A stretch of 64,000 nt of DNA from the NCBI GenBank assembly GCA_022605955.1, contig JAKCOZ010000001.1:97248211-97312210 (forward strand). The letters are read 5' to 3'. Below the pieces are notes generated by a model, which was not told the origin of the DNA, made no database searches, and saw only the letters and a program-made list of their open reading frames with translations. How positions within the stretch are numbered: position 1 is the first letter of the stretch; every line of letters begins with the position of its first letter. The position numbers and the translations under genes are program-made. Below, piece by piece: positions 23,736 through 38,210 of this stretch. The DNA is from Rallus limicola (lineage: Eukaryota > Chordata > Aves > Gruiformes > Rallidae).

Positions 23736-26700
23736 GAATCAGCTCCAGGGACATCCATCTTATCAATACACAGAGGAAAAAATATACTGCACCCACCATA
23801 TAATATGCTATGTTGCAAATAAACCATGGGAAAATTTGAGAGGAAAAAAATTAAATGGAGCTTGGAAGTGAAACACAGGTGCATGTGTTTGTTTATTTAG
23901 GAGTTCTGTGTCCTAAACAAAAATCCCAAAGCAAGAAAAGTACATTTGTATGGATATCATAGAAAGAAGTGAGAGAATGGTAACACTGGCACAATACCTG
24001 TAAGTCCAAACAAAACAAAAATAAAAATTACTGATTTACTAATAAAAAACATGCATTCTTGTGTTTTACGTGGCTCTATTAACCAACACAGTGCAACACT
24101 CAAATTTCCCTCAGGAACCAGAGTCAATAAATCATTGACTTTTCATGGCCCACCAAACATGTGCTAGATGATTTACAGGTAAGCACCAAGCCTGTCACCA
24201 GACCCTACACTCTATCCCCAGTAATAGCGTCCCTGCAGAGCTGACCACTTGTCACATCCAGGCACACCTGGCTGTAAACCAATCACTGCTAGATGGTGAC
24301 AATGCAGCAGGCTACTACCTTCCAGCTCTTTGAAGGTGCTTCTTGCTCCAGAGCTAGGTGAAGCATACATGTGATCACTTGCTAGTGATGCTGTGGGACC
24401 CAGCCTCGAAGCTCAATCTACCACTGGTGTCCATGTACACAAGAGGAGCAACATGTAATACCAGCAGTGTATTACATCATGACAGGTTTGCTCCTGCTGC
24501 CCTGGGACATTTCCCTGTGGGGAATGGTGAGTAAAGAGATGGCACAGCTTTTATGCCCTTGCAATGGTTCCATACAAATTGTTAGCCGTACACAGGCAGA
24601 TCTCTGGAGGCCTTCAAATGCCAACTTCCATTCTGAAAAGGTGTTGAGTCTTTAACTCAAGCAGGATGGAGGGCATCTGACACTTAACCACAAGAAATAA
24701 TAACAGAGCACCCTTGTCCTTCCATTCTTAGATGTGGATGCCAAGCCAGAAATCACTTGACCAAATAAAGATGTTTACAGTGTAGGTGTCTGTATCTGAA
24801 CAGGTCATGTTAGTCTCCCTTCACAGCCCATGGGAAGAAATAGGCTCTTCTACTGAACTCATACTATAGCACAGGTCTAAAGGAGGTCAAATGTGTCACA
24901 CCCTGTAAGCATCTATTTGTCCCTTGCCTGACAAAGAGTTCAACTGGGTTCCTGTTCCTCTTCACTGAAAATATACAGGGTCATCCCCCCATTCTCCACT
25001 CAGACGTAGACATCCATAACAGGCGAGAAATCCCTCACCATGTCCTAGCACCATCTTAATCCCCTCCATTTAAGTAGCAGTAACAAAATACTGATCATGT
25101 AAGTTTCCCACTCAACACAGTGGATGCCAGCAAGTGGCTAACACCAGTCCTTCACATAACTGATTTCAGATATACTACCCCAATTGGTGTGTTTATTTCA
25201 ACATATTCAGCAGCTTGCACTTCTTCCTGCAGCAAGTTTTCCCCTCAGATGTCACAATTGCCTCACTAGGGGTAGCAACTCTTCTCATTAGCATAGAAAC
25301 TTCCTCTCTTCCTTGCCAGCCTTCAAAAAATTAAGACTTACCCAAACTTCTTTCCCTTTAGGTGTGACCTATTTTTTCCTAGTTCATTTCCTTTGTTTTC
25401 CAATTATTAAACCTTTTCTTATTTGCTCAGCACTTAGAAGTATTATCCAAATTCTATCGAAACCAGTTAATCTTCAGTGGACATTGAATCAAGCCACTTG
25501 TTTAGTTTTTTTATCTTCCTGTTCCTTATAGAGTCCTCATTTTATTTGGACAGTCAAGAATGAATAATACAAATATTTCCAAGTTCTCTAATTCTACCCT
25601 GTTTATATTTACTTGTTACTTTTGCAACATGTAACTTTTCTTTATTTCTAATCTTTCATGCTTCTCCATTCTTCTCAACATTATGTTGTCAAAGCTCTCC
25701 AGAAGCTGGAGTGACTAAAGGCTAAACCAATTCAAGTTTACCTCCTCTTTCCCTCCCTTGCATCCTTCTGTCGCCACAGCCATCTTCGTCTGCTATTGGG
25801 CATTTGCCAATAAACATTCAGATATCTCACAGAAGCTATCAGAGAAGAGAGTTTTTCCAGGCCAACAGTTGTGGCTGTATTTGTATTCCCACAGTTGACT
25901 CCAGCTTTGGTGGGCGGTCATCATGCAGCACTCCAGACAAAACCCCATTACAAAATTACTTTTGTTCATGAATATTTTCTTCACTGAAATAACCAACCTC
26001 ATCAGAAATGGCACGACCAGAGGAAAAAATAAAAATAAAAAAAATAATTAAGCACCTTCTTGTGGGGTGAAGCAGGCCTATTATTATAATCTATTCGGCT
26101 GTGAGGCTTGGGGAAGGTGCTTTAAGTTTAAAGAAGTTGGCGATAGTTTTAATGGTTTGACAAATCTCCTTTCCCAGCAGGAAGGAAGCTTTCTGTGCCT
26201 GGCAGCGAAGTGCAGAGTCTTCCACAAAGCTGAAAGAAAACAGCACTTATCTAAATTTAACCTGCCATACTTTCAAACTGGTCTGTGCGAGGAAATGTCT
26301 TTTGCTTTCATTTCATGCAAAACGTTCAATTAAATTCTCTCAGGGAAAAAAAGACCTTTTATGTATAAAGTCATGTATGCTATTTTTTCTTCACAAGGTA
26401 TTTCACTAGTCTTCCCACGTGGCTCAAGTGGAAAAAAAAATCTTGGTGTAGTGATTATAAACCCACATTATCCTGCCTTTCTTCGGGGGCAAAGGAGAAC
26501 TGGAGAAGCACCGAACAATTCCACATCTCCATAGGCAAAGAAATAAGATAGGCTTGGCACTGAGCCCGCTTTGCAAGCTGACTCCACCAGACCAGGTTAG
26601 GAGCAAATTCCACAGTCAAAAGTCCTTCTCAAAGAACTTCCTGCCAAAGGCTACTTGACATTAAAAACTAGGATGATCTAGGTCAAGTATCCTGGTTGAC

Positions 26701-26759
26701 ATTAATTGCTATGTTGGATTAAAAAAAAAAAAGCCAGGCAGCCTCTCAGCCAGAGCTCG

Positions 26760-27010
26760 AGTCACGTTAGGTTTAAAAGCAATCAAGGCCAAAACCTTGA
26801 ATTGCACCCAGAAGCCAAAAGGAAGCCAACGCAGCTGTTGAAGAACTGCCCAAGCGTGTTCTTGCCACCCATGCCCTCTCCGCAGACAGGCAGCTGCCTA
26901 CTTCTCAAACCGAAGCTCCCTAGCACTTTCCAAACGCAGCCTCATGAACTGGCTAGCCTACAGCCTCATGTGGAGGTCACCAAGCCAGAGATCACCACCA
27001 TGTCATGGAA
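26760..27010 (-). mobile_element. Relic of an L2-like LINE reverse transcriptase, 3' part
   Basis: On the minus strand 26834-26775 reads LRWLPFGFWVQFKVLALIAF. This matches the conserved C-terminal part of L2-clade non-LTR retrotransposon ORF2, whose usual form there is a HWLPV-x-RI-x-FK-x-L-x-LTYKAL-type segment. Upstream in element sense (about 26987-26920) degraded sequence aligns by eye with the part that precedes it in this clade. The frame is broken by stops and shifts, so it is a long-dead fossil. It explains the 134-codon plus-strand frame here, which is an antisense shadow. Confidence 0.65.
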
Positions 27011-29099
27011 GCCCCTTAAGTATACTTCTGTCTCCTCATGCAGGAGACTGGGAGATTGCTTGCTAGCTGCAAGGACCTCAAAGACAGCAAGTTACAGAAT
27101 GGTTATATAAAAGGACAGATGAAACACACCAGTTCCCAGTAAACTAGTAGTACCTGCCTTTAGTGCTTTCCCTCTGCTTGCTGCTTTTATCTTCAGATAA
27201 TCTGAAAACAAAGTATGTGCAATGTCCAACTGGGAAGCAAAGATGACCTGGGAAAGCAAATCCTCTTTCTAGCGACAAGTGCACAAGACCAGGTGACTCT
27301 CAGTTATCCAGGGAAGTCAACAAGTGCTTCAGAACACCGCACACAAGAGCTCTGGCTGAAAACAGAATTTAAAAAAAAAGACAATAAAACTACAAAAGCC
27401 ACACTCCCAAATAAAATGATTGCACTTTTTTTCCCCTTTCTTAAAAATAACTACACAGAAATGTGATTTTGAGGGACTATTAGAAGAAATAAAACCAACT
27501 GCAGAGTGGGGGGTTTTCGTGGGTCTTTTTTTTTTTTTTTAAGTGCAAAGTTTAAATGCTGGGGAAGAACCCGTAGTAAGCATGACCAGCACTGCCAGGA
27601 AACTGTAAGAGCCATACACTGGGGTTTTTTTTGGGATGAATAGACACCACCCCTAACAAAGTAGTCAAGCTATCACTGTTGATGAAGTGAAGACCAGAAT
27701 GGAGGATCTAAAAACTGGAAATATGCTTCTTTTTATTTTAAGGGAATACGATTGATGAGGAACAGTAGTAATTTTGAGAATGCACTTTAGTAATGCAAAC
27801 AATAGATAATTCCAATTCACTTTTTCAATCCCAGAGTTATCACCACTGCCAATGCCAAGACTCTGGAACTGCTGCTCACATTGAAGGGTATGCCCTTCAA
27901 CATAGTCTTCCAATTATTTCCAAAATATGACTTGCAGCAGATAATAAGAATTTTAGGGTACATAATGAGTTAATGTAAAGAAGAGGCAACTCCATGAGCT
28001 CTTGCATTTAATGTGTTTTCCAAAGCTGGAACAGAAAAGAACCAGGGGCTCGCCTTACCTATCCCCACAACTTGAATAACACAGCCTTTTATACAACAGA
28101 GATAAAAAGAGCAAATTAATTTTTAAACAAAGATGAAAATATATAGTTGTACTCCATAACTCATTGCTGGTTTACAAATTTTAATCAGTACTTTCCTTTG
28201 CATTTAAGTATTGCTCCATCTTGATGCCTTTTAAATGTCAAAGTGCCAGAAGAAATAACTTTATTACAGTCTGACTGTAGTTTGTGAAGTTCTTTGCCAA
28301 CCCAATATGAATTAAGTGCCCACTAGTACTGTTAGAGAACTTTGCAGTGTTATATTACAGTAGCTCAAGTGACAGACCCTGAGCTAGTATTTTGTGTATC
28401 ACTCAGAAGCTACACATAGACCCAAATACAACTAGAACACCAAAAGTCTAAGAAAGTCCAACAATATTTGTGTTATTTTATTCAAAAGTTTAAGGATACA
28501 GGTGTCAAAACACACTTTTCAAAGCAGAAACAAGATTAGAAGTAATTGATCAGTCAAGCCAACTATTTGACAATTACAGCACGTGCAGTACTGTTGATGG
28601 TCAACAGATTGGTTAGTCCCAGGACAACACAAAAAGACTACCCACCTCCCTGCCCTGCCTCCCCCCCCAAAAAAAAACCCAGCCAAAAACTCTTTAGTGG
28701 CTAAAGGTACTTAACACTGTCCAAATTTTCCAAATGACTTATGAACAATTTGGGGCAAATTGTTAAGTTGCATCAAGGACAGCTTTCTAAAAATCTAGCC
28801 AGTGCCATTAAAAAAAAGAAAAAAAAAAAGCTAGGCAAACAGGAACACACACCTAAACCATAATCCCTTAAAAATATACTTGGGTTTTTTTCCTTAATGT
28901 TCTATACAGCGCACACTGTTCCAGGTAAAGTATAATACATTCAAATATAGCAACAATGAAAATGAGCCCTAAAAGTACTTGTAATTCCATAAGAAGTACT
29001 CAGCATTTCTCAAGGTAAGCCAACAGGAATCAACAGAGTCTGCTTGTATTACTGGAAAAAAAATCTGGTGTACCTCCTCATGATTACAGGCTAGAGCAG
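27011..29099. other. AT-rich noncoding stretch
   Basis: No supported exon or transposon is seen. A T15 run lies at 27526-27540. A leftward splice-like pair near 28058-28090 (donor ATAG|GTAAGG) would define only about 30 nt with a poor acceptor, so it is not called. Confidence 0.45.
27526..27540 (+). repeat. Poly(T) run, 15 nt
   Basis: This is an uninterrupted T run following a GT-rich segment. Confidence 0.9.
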
Positions 29100-29322
29100 A
29101 TCTTTTCCTTACCCATTTGGACACTAGGAAAGAGGGTGGTCAGTCACTGGAACAGGCTCCCAGAAAATTAGTACTGGCACCAAGCCTGTCCGAGTTCAGG
29201 GAGTATCCAGACGATGCTCTTAGTCATACAGTTTAGTTTTAGGTAGTCCTGCCAGGAGCAGGGAGTTAGATTCAATGAATCTTATGGGTCCCTTCCAACT
29301 CTACAATCCTATATCCCTATTT
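29100..29322 (+). mobile_element. CR1 LINE, 3'-truncated-body fragment
   Basis: The segment carries the hallmark CR1 3'-end phrases of bird genomes. It has the GTCACTGGAACAGGCTCCCAG block near 29143-29163, TTAGATTCAATGAATCTTATG near 29267-29286, and GGTCCCTTCCAACTCTAC followed by short ATCCTAT-type terminal repeats near 29287-29320. Only about 220 bp of the 3' end remains, the usual 5'-truncated state. Divergence from the usual motifs is considerable, so it is an old insertion. It lies antisense to the inferred leftward gene. Confidence 0.9.
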
Positions 29323-32300
29323 GCAGTCAACAAGACATTGATAACCTATTGATACTTATCATCAAGGAGCTTCTCTTATTTGAGAATATCCAATTATGCT
29401 TTCTACTGCTCTTTCATTCATGTAAGGATAGGTTTCCTGGAGCTTCTGGGAAGCTGGATATTGAACAGGTATTACGCACACAAATTCCTTGTGCAGACGA
29501 CAGCTGCACAGATTAAAGGTTGATGACAGGAACCAAGAATACCAATGAGCAAGTCCAATTTCTGTGTTAAAGGAGAAAAGCCCCCCCAGAACTGCAGATC
29601 TACATGCCCTTTGCTCAATCCCATTATGCATGGCAGCCAGCTACATCCCAGACATCTACAGGTAAACACAGGCCAAGGTTTAATCAGGCTTTTGAAAAGC
29701 CCAGAATTGCCTTTCTGCACGAAGCAGAGAACCCAAACACTAGGAGTATCCAGGGCTCTCTAAGGTGGCTAAAAAGGGGAAAGGTGGAAAGGGCTCCTTT
29801 GAGGCAGTGCCTTCGCACTGAACACGCAACGCAATACGCAGCATACACAGCTCCACATCTCCCCTTGTGATACGCCTCTCTGGAAGGACCCGTTTCTACT
29901 CACAGATTTATTAGTTTTAGCACAGTCTAATCTAAAAGCCCCCACCCCCATCTCCCTCCTACTGCTCTAAGCGGTGCTTCTACACTATACTCACACAAAA
30001 ACCAAAAGAGCAGTTCAGCGATCTTTCTCTCATTTTGATTCAGGAGAAGTGTTACAGTTCATGATGCGATGAGGTTAAAAACCCAAAATGCTTGTTTTTT
30101 CATCAGCAGAGAAGCTATTGTCTTTAAAAACACTTTTCTATGAACATGCTATCAGCATTTTTACACAGATATAAGAAGTATGAACTTAACTCCTACACAG
30201 AACACTAATTTTTTTAAAAAGACACAGCTTGCTTTTGCCATACCTCTCTTAGAATATTACTTAAGTTAAAACACTCTATGTTTTCTAAGTTAGCAAATTA
30301 ATAAAGAAATACTTTTTCCCTAATATTAAAGTGTAGCAATTTAAAATATAACCTATAAGTTTTTAAACTGAAGAGCATATTTCCATTTTTGTCGACTTAC
30401 TGTTCATTCAGTTAAGAACGTTTTCATTTTCCTGAGTTGGAAGAGTCTCATGAACCTGAGCTTACAAACAGATACCCGCTTCTTATGATTAATGCTGCTT
30501 ACCAAAAGTATACTAGCTTTTGGATGCGTACCTATTATTTCTGCCTACAGCATACTTTTGTATGACAGAATGGCTCATTTGTTAGAATGCTAGTTTCCTA
30601 AGTTTGTTTAACTTTTTTATCCCGTAGGCAAATTTGTAAACAATTTAAGGCATGCTGTTAAACTTAAAGGAAAAGTATGATCTTCCTAAATTCAATTTAT
30701 TTTCATTTGTGAAGGGGTTTTTTTGTTGTTTAAATTAGATCATCCAGTGCATTTAGAAGTTACTGTGGTGAGATGTGGCTTCTCATACAGTAGTAGGCTA
30801 GAACAGTCACTTATTAAGCATAGTACAGAACTGCATTTTGCTATAAAGAATGCAACACACATAAATCGAAAGTCTGACTCACTAAGGTTTCCCCTAGCAA
30901 GACTAAAGTAGAGTATCTCATAAGCCTAATGCAGAAAATATCCTCTAGTTAAATAGCCAATTATGGTGTCATGCTTTTTGTTTTTTCTTTTGAAAATACT
31001 TTGGAGAAGTGCTAAAAATAAATAAATAAAATTGGAAAAAAGATAACAAAACAAAGAGGCAAAGAAAACCAAAAAGGCTTCAACATTAATACAGCCTGTA
31101 GGAAGGAAATGTTCCTCCTCTTTAGAGTCACCTGACATATAACTCATGTTTTGCTTATACATCTCTTGTTGCTGTTCCTGATCATCTGCCCATAGACTCA
31201 GGTAAGCCTATGTGGCACAGCATACATACAGGAGGGTTAAAAAAATCCCAACATCCAATCCCCCACTTTGCTTCTACTTATGCCCTCGTGCAAACCCTTC
31301 CCTAGATACCACAGTCCTTCACAGCACTTTTTCCTGATCCTGCAGTAAACTGTCTCAGGTAACGAGGACAGACACATCTATATTTTTAATAGCACAAATA
31401 ATTGCACCTCCTTAAACTGCTCCCAGTACAGCAATACCACCATCTCTGCCTGTACCAGTGAGGTAGCAGGAGGGATGGGCCAGGAATAGGGCTACCCTCC
31501 TTAGTGAAACCAAGCTGTAGTATCAATCTGTGTACTGGGTCTTCATATAAAGGTTCACTCTTGTTACTAATTAAGTGAATTTCCCTAAAAATTCACATTA
31601 CTTGATACTGGTTTAAAACCGAAATTGATGAGCAGAGGCTAGACAGCCCCCATTGATAAAAACTTTGAATCCCAATTGTATCAGCCACATATACAGGTAG
31701 GAGAGAGCATTTATCTCTATATTAAAGACATCAAGTGAGACAAGTACTTCCAATTCCTTAAACTAAAGCACAGGTCAGGCTCTTCTTGCCTTCTATCCTC
31801 TAAGTCTAGCAAGAAGAGAGAAAAAGATAAAAGCCAAAATAAGAGTATTAATTTGTTTCTGAGTGAAAATTATCCTGTCTGACCCAGTCTTAGTTTTATT
31901 CCTGACTAATCCAGAGGCCGGTCAATACAGCGCATTGTTCGGAAGACGTAGTTATTCTCGCTAGTTTTACGGCAGCATGTTTTCTTGTATTCTACTGTTA
32001 AACAGTACCTCCATGCAACCAGAACCAGGTGTCTTGTCAGTGCTAGACTCGATATCCATCCAGGAATGCTGGCATAAGCCTGTGGCACTCTGGGCTGAGG
32101 TCCAGAGTGCCACATATCCTTGCCGCAGACCTCACTCCTGATTGCATCTTAAGGCCCTGTGTTTTAGTCCTATACCAGTAATATTTTAACTGTCCCATTC
32201 TTACCCTGTTTTAGCATGTGTGTGTGTTTTTACACTCCAAAACACAGTGGAGTGCTATTTTCAGCTACAAATTCAGTGCTCCTGTATTATTACAAAACAA

Positions 32301-35300
32301 TCATTAGCATATGAAACAAAAAACACATGGAAAGGAAAAAAAACCCAACACAATCAATGCTTTTTCCTTGGATATAAACTACTCCTTCCAGCAAAAGCAA
32401 ACTACAATAACCAAACCACCAACTCACACAAAACCTTACAGTTTCACCAATTTTCATGCTGAGCTCCCCCTGAAATCACTGCACAGTATAGTTAAGGGAC
32501 TGACTGTCCTCCTTGGAAAAGGCACATTTACTGCAATACAGCTCTTAAAATGAACAACTAAAGTAAGTGCTAGCTGGTATATTAAAAAAAAAATAAATAA
32601 ATGAAGGTGTTAACTGTGGTCACAAACAGCCTTTACCACTAAAAAAAGCTCACTTTCTGCAGGCAGTAGGGCTATTTCCCCTAAACGTGTGTGTGTTCTG
32701 CTTTGGTCTGATGTTCTCTGAAGCTTACAAGAATGGGAACTAGCAAAAGCAAATGAAGACAAATTTCCCTCATAAAGAGAATAAATATTTCAAAGCATCA
32801 TGAAGATGCAATTCGGCACATTAACAGAGATGCATGAGGCTACCCCTTTAAAAAGCCTCTTTTAGGACCTCTTTCTCACAGGTAAGTGTTCACATGCTCC
32901 AACCTATATTTAGAACGTCCTTCCCAGATTAATTTTTAAACTCAGGTCTGGACACTTTTTACTGATTCTCTGGCCAGATACCCCTGTTGAGCCTGTCTGT
33001 TCCACTACTGGAAACAGCAAGGGTATGGGAGTCAGCCTGCCAGAGGTCTGCATCCCTCCCTTTCCCACCAAGGACAGAACACACAGAACAGGTCAAGAGT
33101 CACCCTTGTGTACAGGAACAGGGCACAGCATTTAAAGGCCAAGACCTCTAGCTTCCTATAGCACGCATGCTATTTTATGTACTTTCAGCCACAGTAGGTG
33201 ACATAAAGCCATCTATTAACTGCTACACAGCTGAAAAGAAGGAAAAAAACTTCACAAACCAGAAAACCAACAAACAGCCCTGCTTCCCAAGCATTACAGA
33301 AAATGGAGCACTTAAGCGTATCTCCCTCTGACAGGTGGCCAGCCCCGGCTTAGGCTTGACAGTATCTCTGTAACTGAATAAACCCTCCACAGACCACTAT
33401 ATAAAAACAAAACTAAACCTTCAGGGAGCTTTCTCTTTACTATAATTCAACTCCTACAGCATTAGCTATGCCTGACACAGCTCACAAATATGAGAGTTTT
33501 TAACCAAAATCTGTTTATGTACTTTTACTTAGAAGGGCCTTATATCTAGAAGTCTGCATACAGCACACACCTTCAGAAAGGAAAGGCTTCAGACAGACAG
33601 CAGTGACAGTGGAAATGATTTAAGGAAGAAATAAACTGCTTTAGACTAAGCCCACTCTTCCTCCTTCCACTTGGAATCGCTGGGGGAAAATACAACCCCG
33701 AACTAATGGCTATTTCAAGGGGGTGGAATATAACCATTTCACATCAGCTAGCCAATGCGCAGTATCTGCTGGCCAAAATTTAAGCAGGCACTGATGGATA
33801 TTAAAGTGTCTCCCAGAGCTGGGAGGTAAGGTATGGATCTGTTCCTACATTTTGCTGTCTACAACCACTGCAGATTTTTCTGTTGCACAGCACCTTTGGC
33901 TGGTTTCTCTCTGGTGAGAGAGCTCATGCCGTAGACCAGCCACCAGGCTCAGAGCAGTTTCAGCACAGTATATATTTATACCTTATTTTACAAGTTTTAA
34001 AGCTATTAATAACAGAATATTTTTTAAGTACAAAAAAGGGGATGCAATGCTGCATGTGTCCAGAATAGACTCTGCACACCCTATGCAACGATGGTAGCAC
34101 ATACAACAAGCTAGAGCATTTTTTCCCCTTCAGCCTTTTGCCAGAGTTAACAAGCTTTATCCCAGTGGTGCTCTCACATCTGCAGAGCAGCACGTTCTCC
34201 CACTGGTTTCTAGCAGCCTGTAGTCTGAGGACTCAGTGCAAACCCCACATTCGGAAGGGCATTGGCAGAATTCATACTCCTGCCAGCTCCTCCTCTTCCT
34301 CATGAGGACAGTCTCTGGATGCTCAAGAAACCTTGCTCACAGTCCTGTTCCTAAAGTGTGCTTCACACAGCACCTTCCCCTCTGCTACTGCTTTTCCCTT
34401 CCCCATCACTGTTCCTTCCTCTAAAGTGTTGTAAAATTACGTTACGTTAAGGTAGCCCAAATGGATAATATATAAAAGCTACCACTCATCATACAGGGGA
34501 GGGGGACGCACGTGTTAGTGGGTACTATCGCTTAGGCACAAAAAAGACACTTTTTTCTTTTTCAAATAAGAAACACATTCCAATATACTTAGAGCATCTT
34601 ATTTGGAGGCTCTAACACAAGAGTATTTAAATAAAATGTCCACCTTAAACAGAAGTCCTCAAATAACTCCAAATATGCAGTCCAGATTAGTTCAGACTTA
34701 GATTGCTTATGAATGTAGTCCCAAGGGGTGGCAAACAGTGCTTGTAAACTGAGAGGAAGCAATACCCACAGACCACAAAAAGTATTGAAATACTCCATGC
34801 CGGTCAAATCCAAGCCTCCTGGTTGCACCGTGGTCACTGAACAGCTCAACATAAGCCACTTACACATTTTGAGAAGAGAATGTTTTACGCACACACTACA
34901 CATAAGCAGTCACCAAAGACTAAATAGGCAACCAAAGAGAGCTAATAAAAGTATACAGAAGATATTATACCTTCTTCCTTCTCCTTTGTGATCTCATTTG
35001 AGTAATTACCGGTTATTTCTACGTATCTGAAGTGACTCACTTGTAAATAACAAATGCAAGAATACAGTGCTGGAAAACACCATTAGTGCGTGTTTAGGGA
35101 GTCGTAATTCAGAAAAGGCAGTTTATGAATGTGTTTGTATTTACACATTTATATACCCTAGCAATTAAATCAAAGGAGAAAATCATTGGGATATCTGCCC
35201 CTGCCTTAACGAGTGAGGCTGTTCGCTCAGGCTGAAAGGTAACCCACATTGTCGTTTCTCCAACTCATTTTTATTTATTACATCTGAAGAGCACTGTGTT

Positions 35301-38210
35301 ATTTGTACTCCTCAAATCACAAGGATCCTCCAAACAGCTGCTTTTTTTTCCAGAAATGTTTTCTTTGCAGGCTGTACATTTAGAAATTTCACATTTGATC
35401 TGAGCAAGACCTGTTTTACCCAAGAAGAGTAAGGCTCTCGCTATCAGAAAGATATGAGAGCATACAGAGCAATCACAACTTACTGCCCAGGACTTCTATC
35501 GCTATTTTTTCTTCTTCCCTCCTAAAACTGCTACGCTTCATCACTACAACATCAAACACATCATAAGGTGGCCCTCTGCCCTAATTCTTCCTAATGAGGG
35601 GTGAGGTCAATTGGTAAGAGGTTTCAAAATACGGATTCTAAATCAGGATTAAAAAACAACTAAAAAAAAAATACACAACACCTATAAAGTTAACCCACAC
35701 TATGTGCTTCATCCCCAGGAGATCACCGTAGCTGTCTAGGAACTGAAAAATGGATGCCATCCATTACCTCCCTCCCAGTCTTAAGAGCATGTGATGTTCC
35801 TAGCATCACCAGCTCTTCTACTGCCATTGTTCACATGCCCTTCCAACAGTCTCTCCTGCTTACAGTTTTGCTACTGAAGCATAGTAACTGCAATATTCAG
35901 GAATATTTACTATTTTATGTTACTTCTCTGAATTATTCAAATAACCACTGCTACTTCTACAATCCAGGACATCTTGTCAGAATTCTCTGAATCCTACAGA
36001 TCATCACATGGCAAGTAAGAGGTCGGGTTTTTTTAAAGAATAAATAGAAAATTAAGTATTCTACAGAAGTAAGCTGTATGATCCAAACAGAGCAGCTGCA
36101 CTTCCAAGGCTCTCTATTCAACAAGGAAGGGCGGCAGGTGAGGAGGCGACACACCCTGACTTCTGCTGTCCCCACCACAGGGAAGGGGCCTTCTGCAGAG
36201 GAACTGGAGCAGGTCACTAGGGTCAGTAGCACTGTCACGGATAAACCTGACAAAGTCCACCTGCTACAGCACCAAGCAGTAAGCTAACAAGAATTAGATC
36301 AGATAGCAGGTCTACAAGCGTTTATAGCCGATGACTCAACTTTCCCTCCTGTACAATGACCTTTAAGGAGGACAGGAAAAGAAGACGAGCATGCTTATAT
36401 GTTAAATTCATACAATTCATTATCCAAGGAGTAACTGATATCTGAGGCTCTAAATCTACGTAAGCAGCAGGACGGCAGTGGCCTACAATAGCCCCGAAAG
36501 GCTGCAACAGAGGAAATCTGATTGTTTCTGTGCCCCATGACATCGTAAGAAGCAGGCACATTTCCCCCCCAAAAAACCCCAACAGAGCCATAAGGTAGGA
36601 GCCACAGAAAAAAAGTGTGATCATCAGCACAAAGAGGGTATTTTAAGACCTGCTTTAATGCTTAAGTTCAGTTTTGCCAAGACAAAATACACACAGCATT
36701 TGCCTAGACATGGCTCTGAAGACTTGAGAGCCAGCGGAAACATACAGCATTGTAACCCAAAATACCCAGCATTACCCAAAAGTCAGTGTCCAAATCCCAC
36801 TGATCTCCTCTACTGCACACCAGAGTATTTAAAAAACAAAACCAGGGCAGGGTAATGCAGAAGTACCATCAGCAGGAAAGCCTGAAGAGCATGTAGAATG
36901 GACCCTTTTTTAGCATTGAGGGAATTCACAGTAGGAAATGCCTAATGGTAAAACTTGAGGTCCAGAAGATAAAGTTTGGGAAAGTGACCTTTTTATGCAT
37001 CTTGGATCAAAAACCAGTTCGGTCACATGCACGCAGAGATAGCCCCAGGCATATGACAAACCAGCTTTAAAACAAAAAAAAGTTTGTGAAGCTGCATGGA
37101 GGAGCTATATGCAAAAGACACTATGAAACTTTCATGTTTGATATTGCAATCCAAAGACAAACAACAAGAGTTCAGTAAACAGTAAATGTGAGCCTGCACA
37201 ACCTTGTTATCTTTTCATCTCGACAGTTAAACCTATGTGAGGGAGTACAAAGAGGTTACAAAATGCTATCAGCAGAGCTTAATAAGTGTTCTTTTTGCAT
37301 TTATTTTGCAGCAGGATAAAATTTAAGGTAGAAGAGAATTAAGCCCTGTTGAGAGGACCAGGGCTGATTCTTAAGAAATAATCCATGACCGCTGGCAGTC
37401 TGGGGATATTTTTCTTCAAGAAATTTTGCATTCATGTGGCCGCAGTTGAGAGCATATTTGCTCTTAGTACATTAGCTAAGCAAAAGTGAGTGGCATAGGT
37501 GTGTAGATTCATCCCTCATTGCTCATACACGCCTTCCCTTTCCTCCCCTTAATTATAAACCCCCTCTTCATTATTCTGGAAGTTCTATGACTTTTAACAT
37601 ACGATCTTGGAATTTGAGGGAAATTCTGGCCTTGATGAAGCCAACAGCTCCCTCCAATTTCAAAGGCAAAGAGTATCATGCGAATCTCTGGTCTTTCTCC
37701 TCCCCACCCCTTTAACATCATTATATTCTGGTTTTGAACTTTAGCTTCTTATCCTCCTTTTCACATCTCAACCAAGAGATTTTGCTTCTCTCTCCCCTGA
37801 AAGCACCCTTAGATAAAATTATGATTTTTATTACAAATTCAAGAGAGAAAAAGAGAAAGAATCAAGCTGTTGTGCTAGCTGCATGTTTAGGAAGCACAGA
37901 CTAGAACCCAAAGCTTTTGGCTCTTACAAAAACAGGGGAAGGATGCTCTTTGGTGTGAGTTTTACAGTGTATCTCCACAGCTAGAAACAGTCAGGTATGA
38001 CTGAATTAATTGGCCTTTAAAGGATATTCTCATTGTTACATAATTAAACACATGAAATTCTAGTAAGGAGAAGAAAGTTAGATACCTCAACAGCGAGGAG
38101 CCCACATGCTACTTGTTAAACAAGAAAAAAAAAAATAAATGACAGAAGCAAGTACTCTGCAAAGCAAAGCCAGAAGAGCCAGCAGCCCTTGCTGCCCAAA
38201 TGGTTCCAAA
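29323..38210. other. Long AT-rich probable intron
   Basis: No supported exon or identifiable repeat is seen apart from small A/T-rich simple sequence such as TAAA units near 31016-31030 and 32580-32605. Plus-strand donor-like sites occur near 31199 and 32880 without matching upstream acceptors in a plausible exon. Open frames are at or below about 105 codons. Confidence 0.45.

Larger units (their letters stand above)
19913..26759. other. Long AT-rich probable intron
   Basis: No supported gene is seen. A frame pair around 21051-21488 (145 codons on minus, 73 on plus) lies next to a plus-strand donor-like site GGCAG|GTAAGA at about 21249-21258, but I recognise no domain. Another plus-strand acceptor/donor pair brackets about 66 nt near 24114-24179 with stops in all frames. 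Neither is convincing. Simple sequence and a quadruplex motif are listed separately. Confidence 0.4.

Noticed and set aside
24114..24179. Plus-strand 66-nt segment bracketed by acceptor- and donor-like sites
   Set aside because: Stops in all frames, no neighbouring plus-strand exon, and antisense to the more coherent leftward model.
26706..27110. 134-codon plus-strand open frame
   Set aside because: It is antisense to the L2-like reverse-transcriptase relic on the minus strand.
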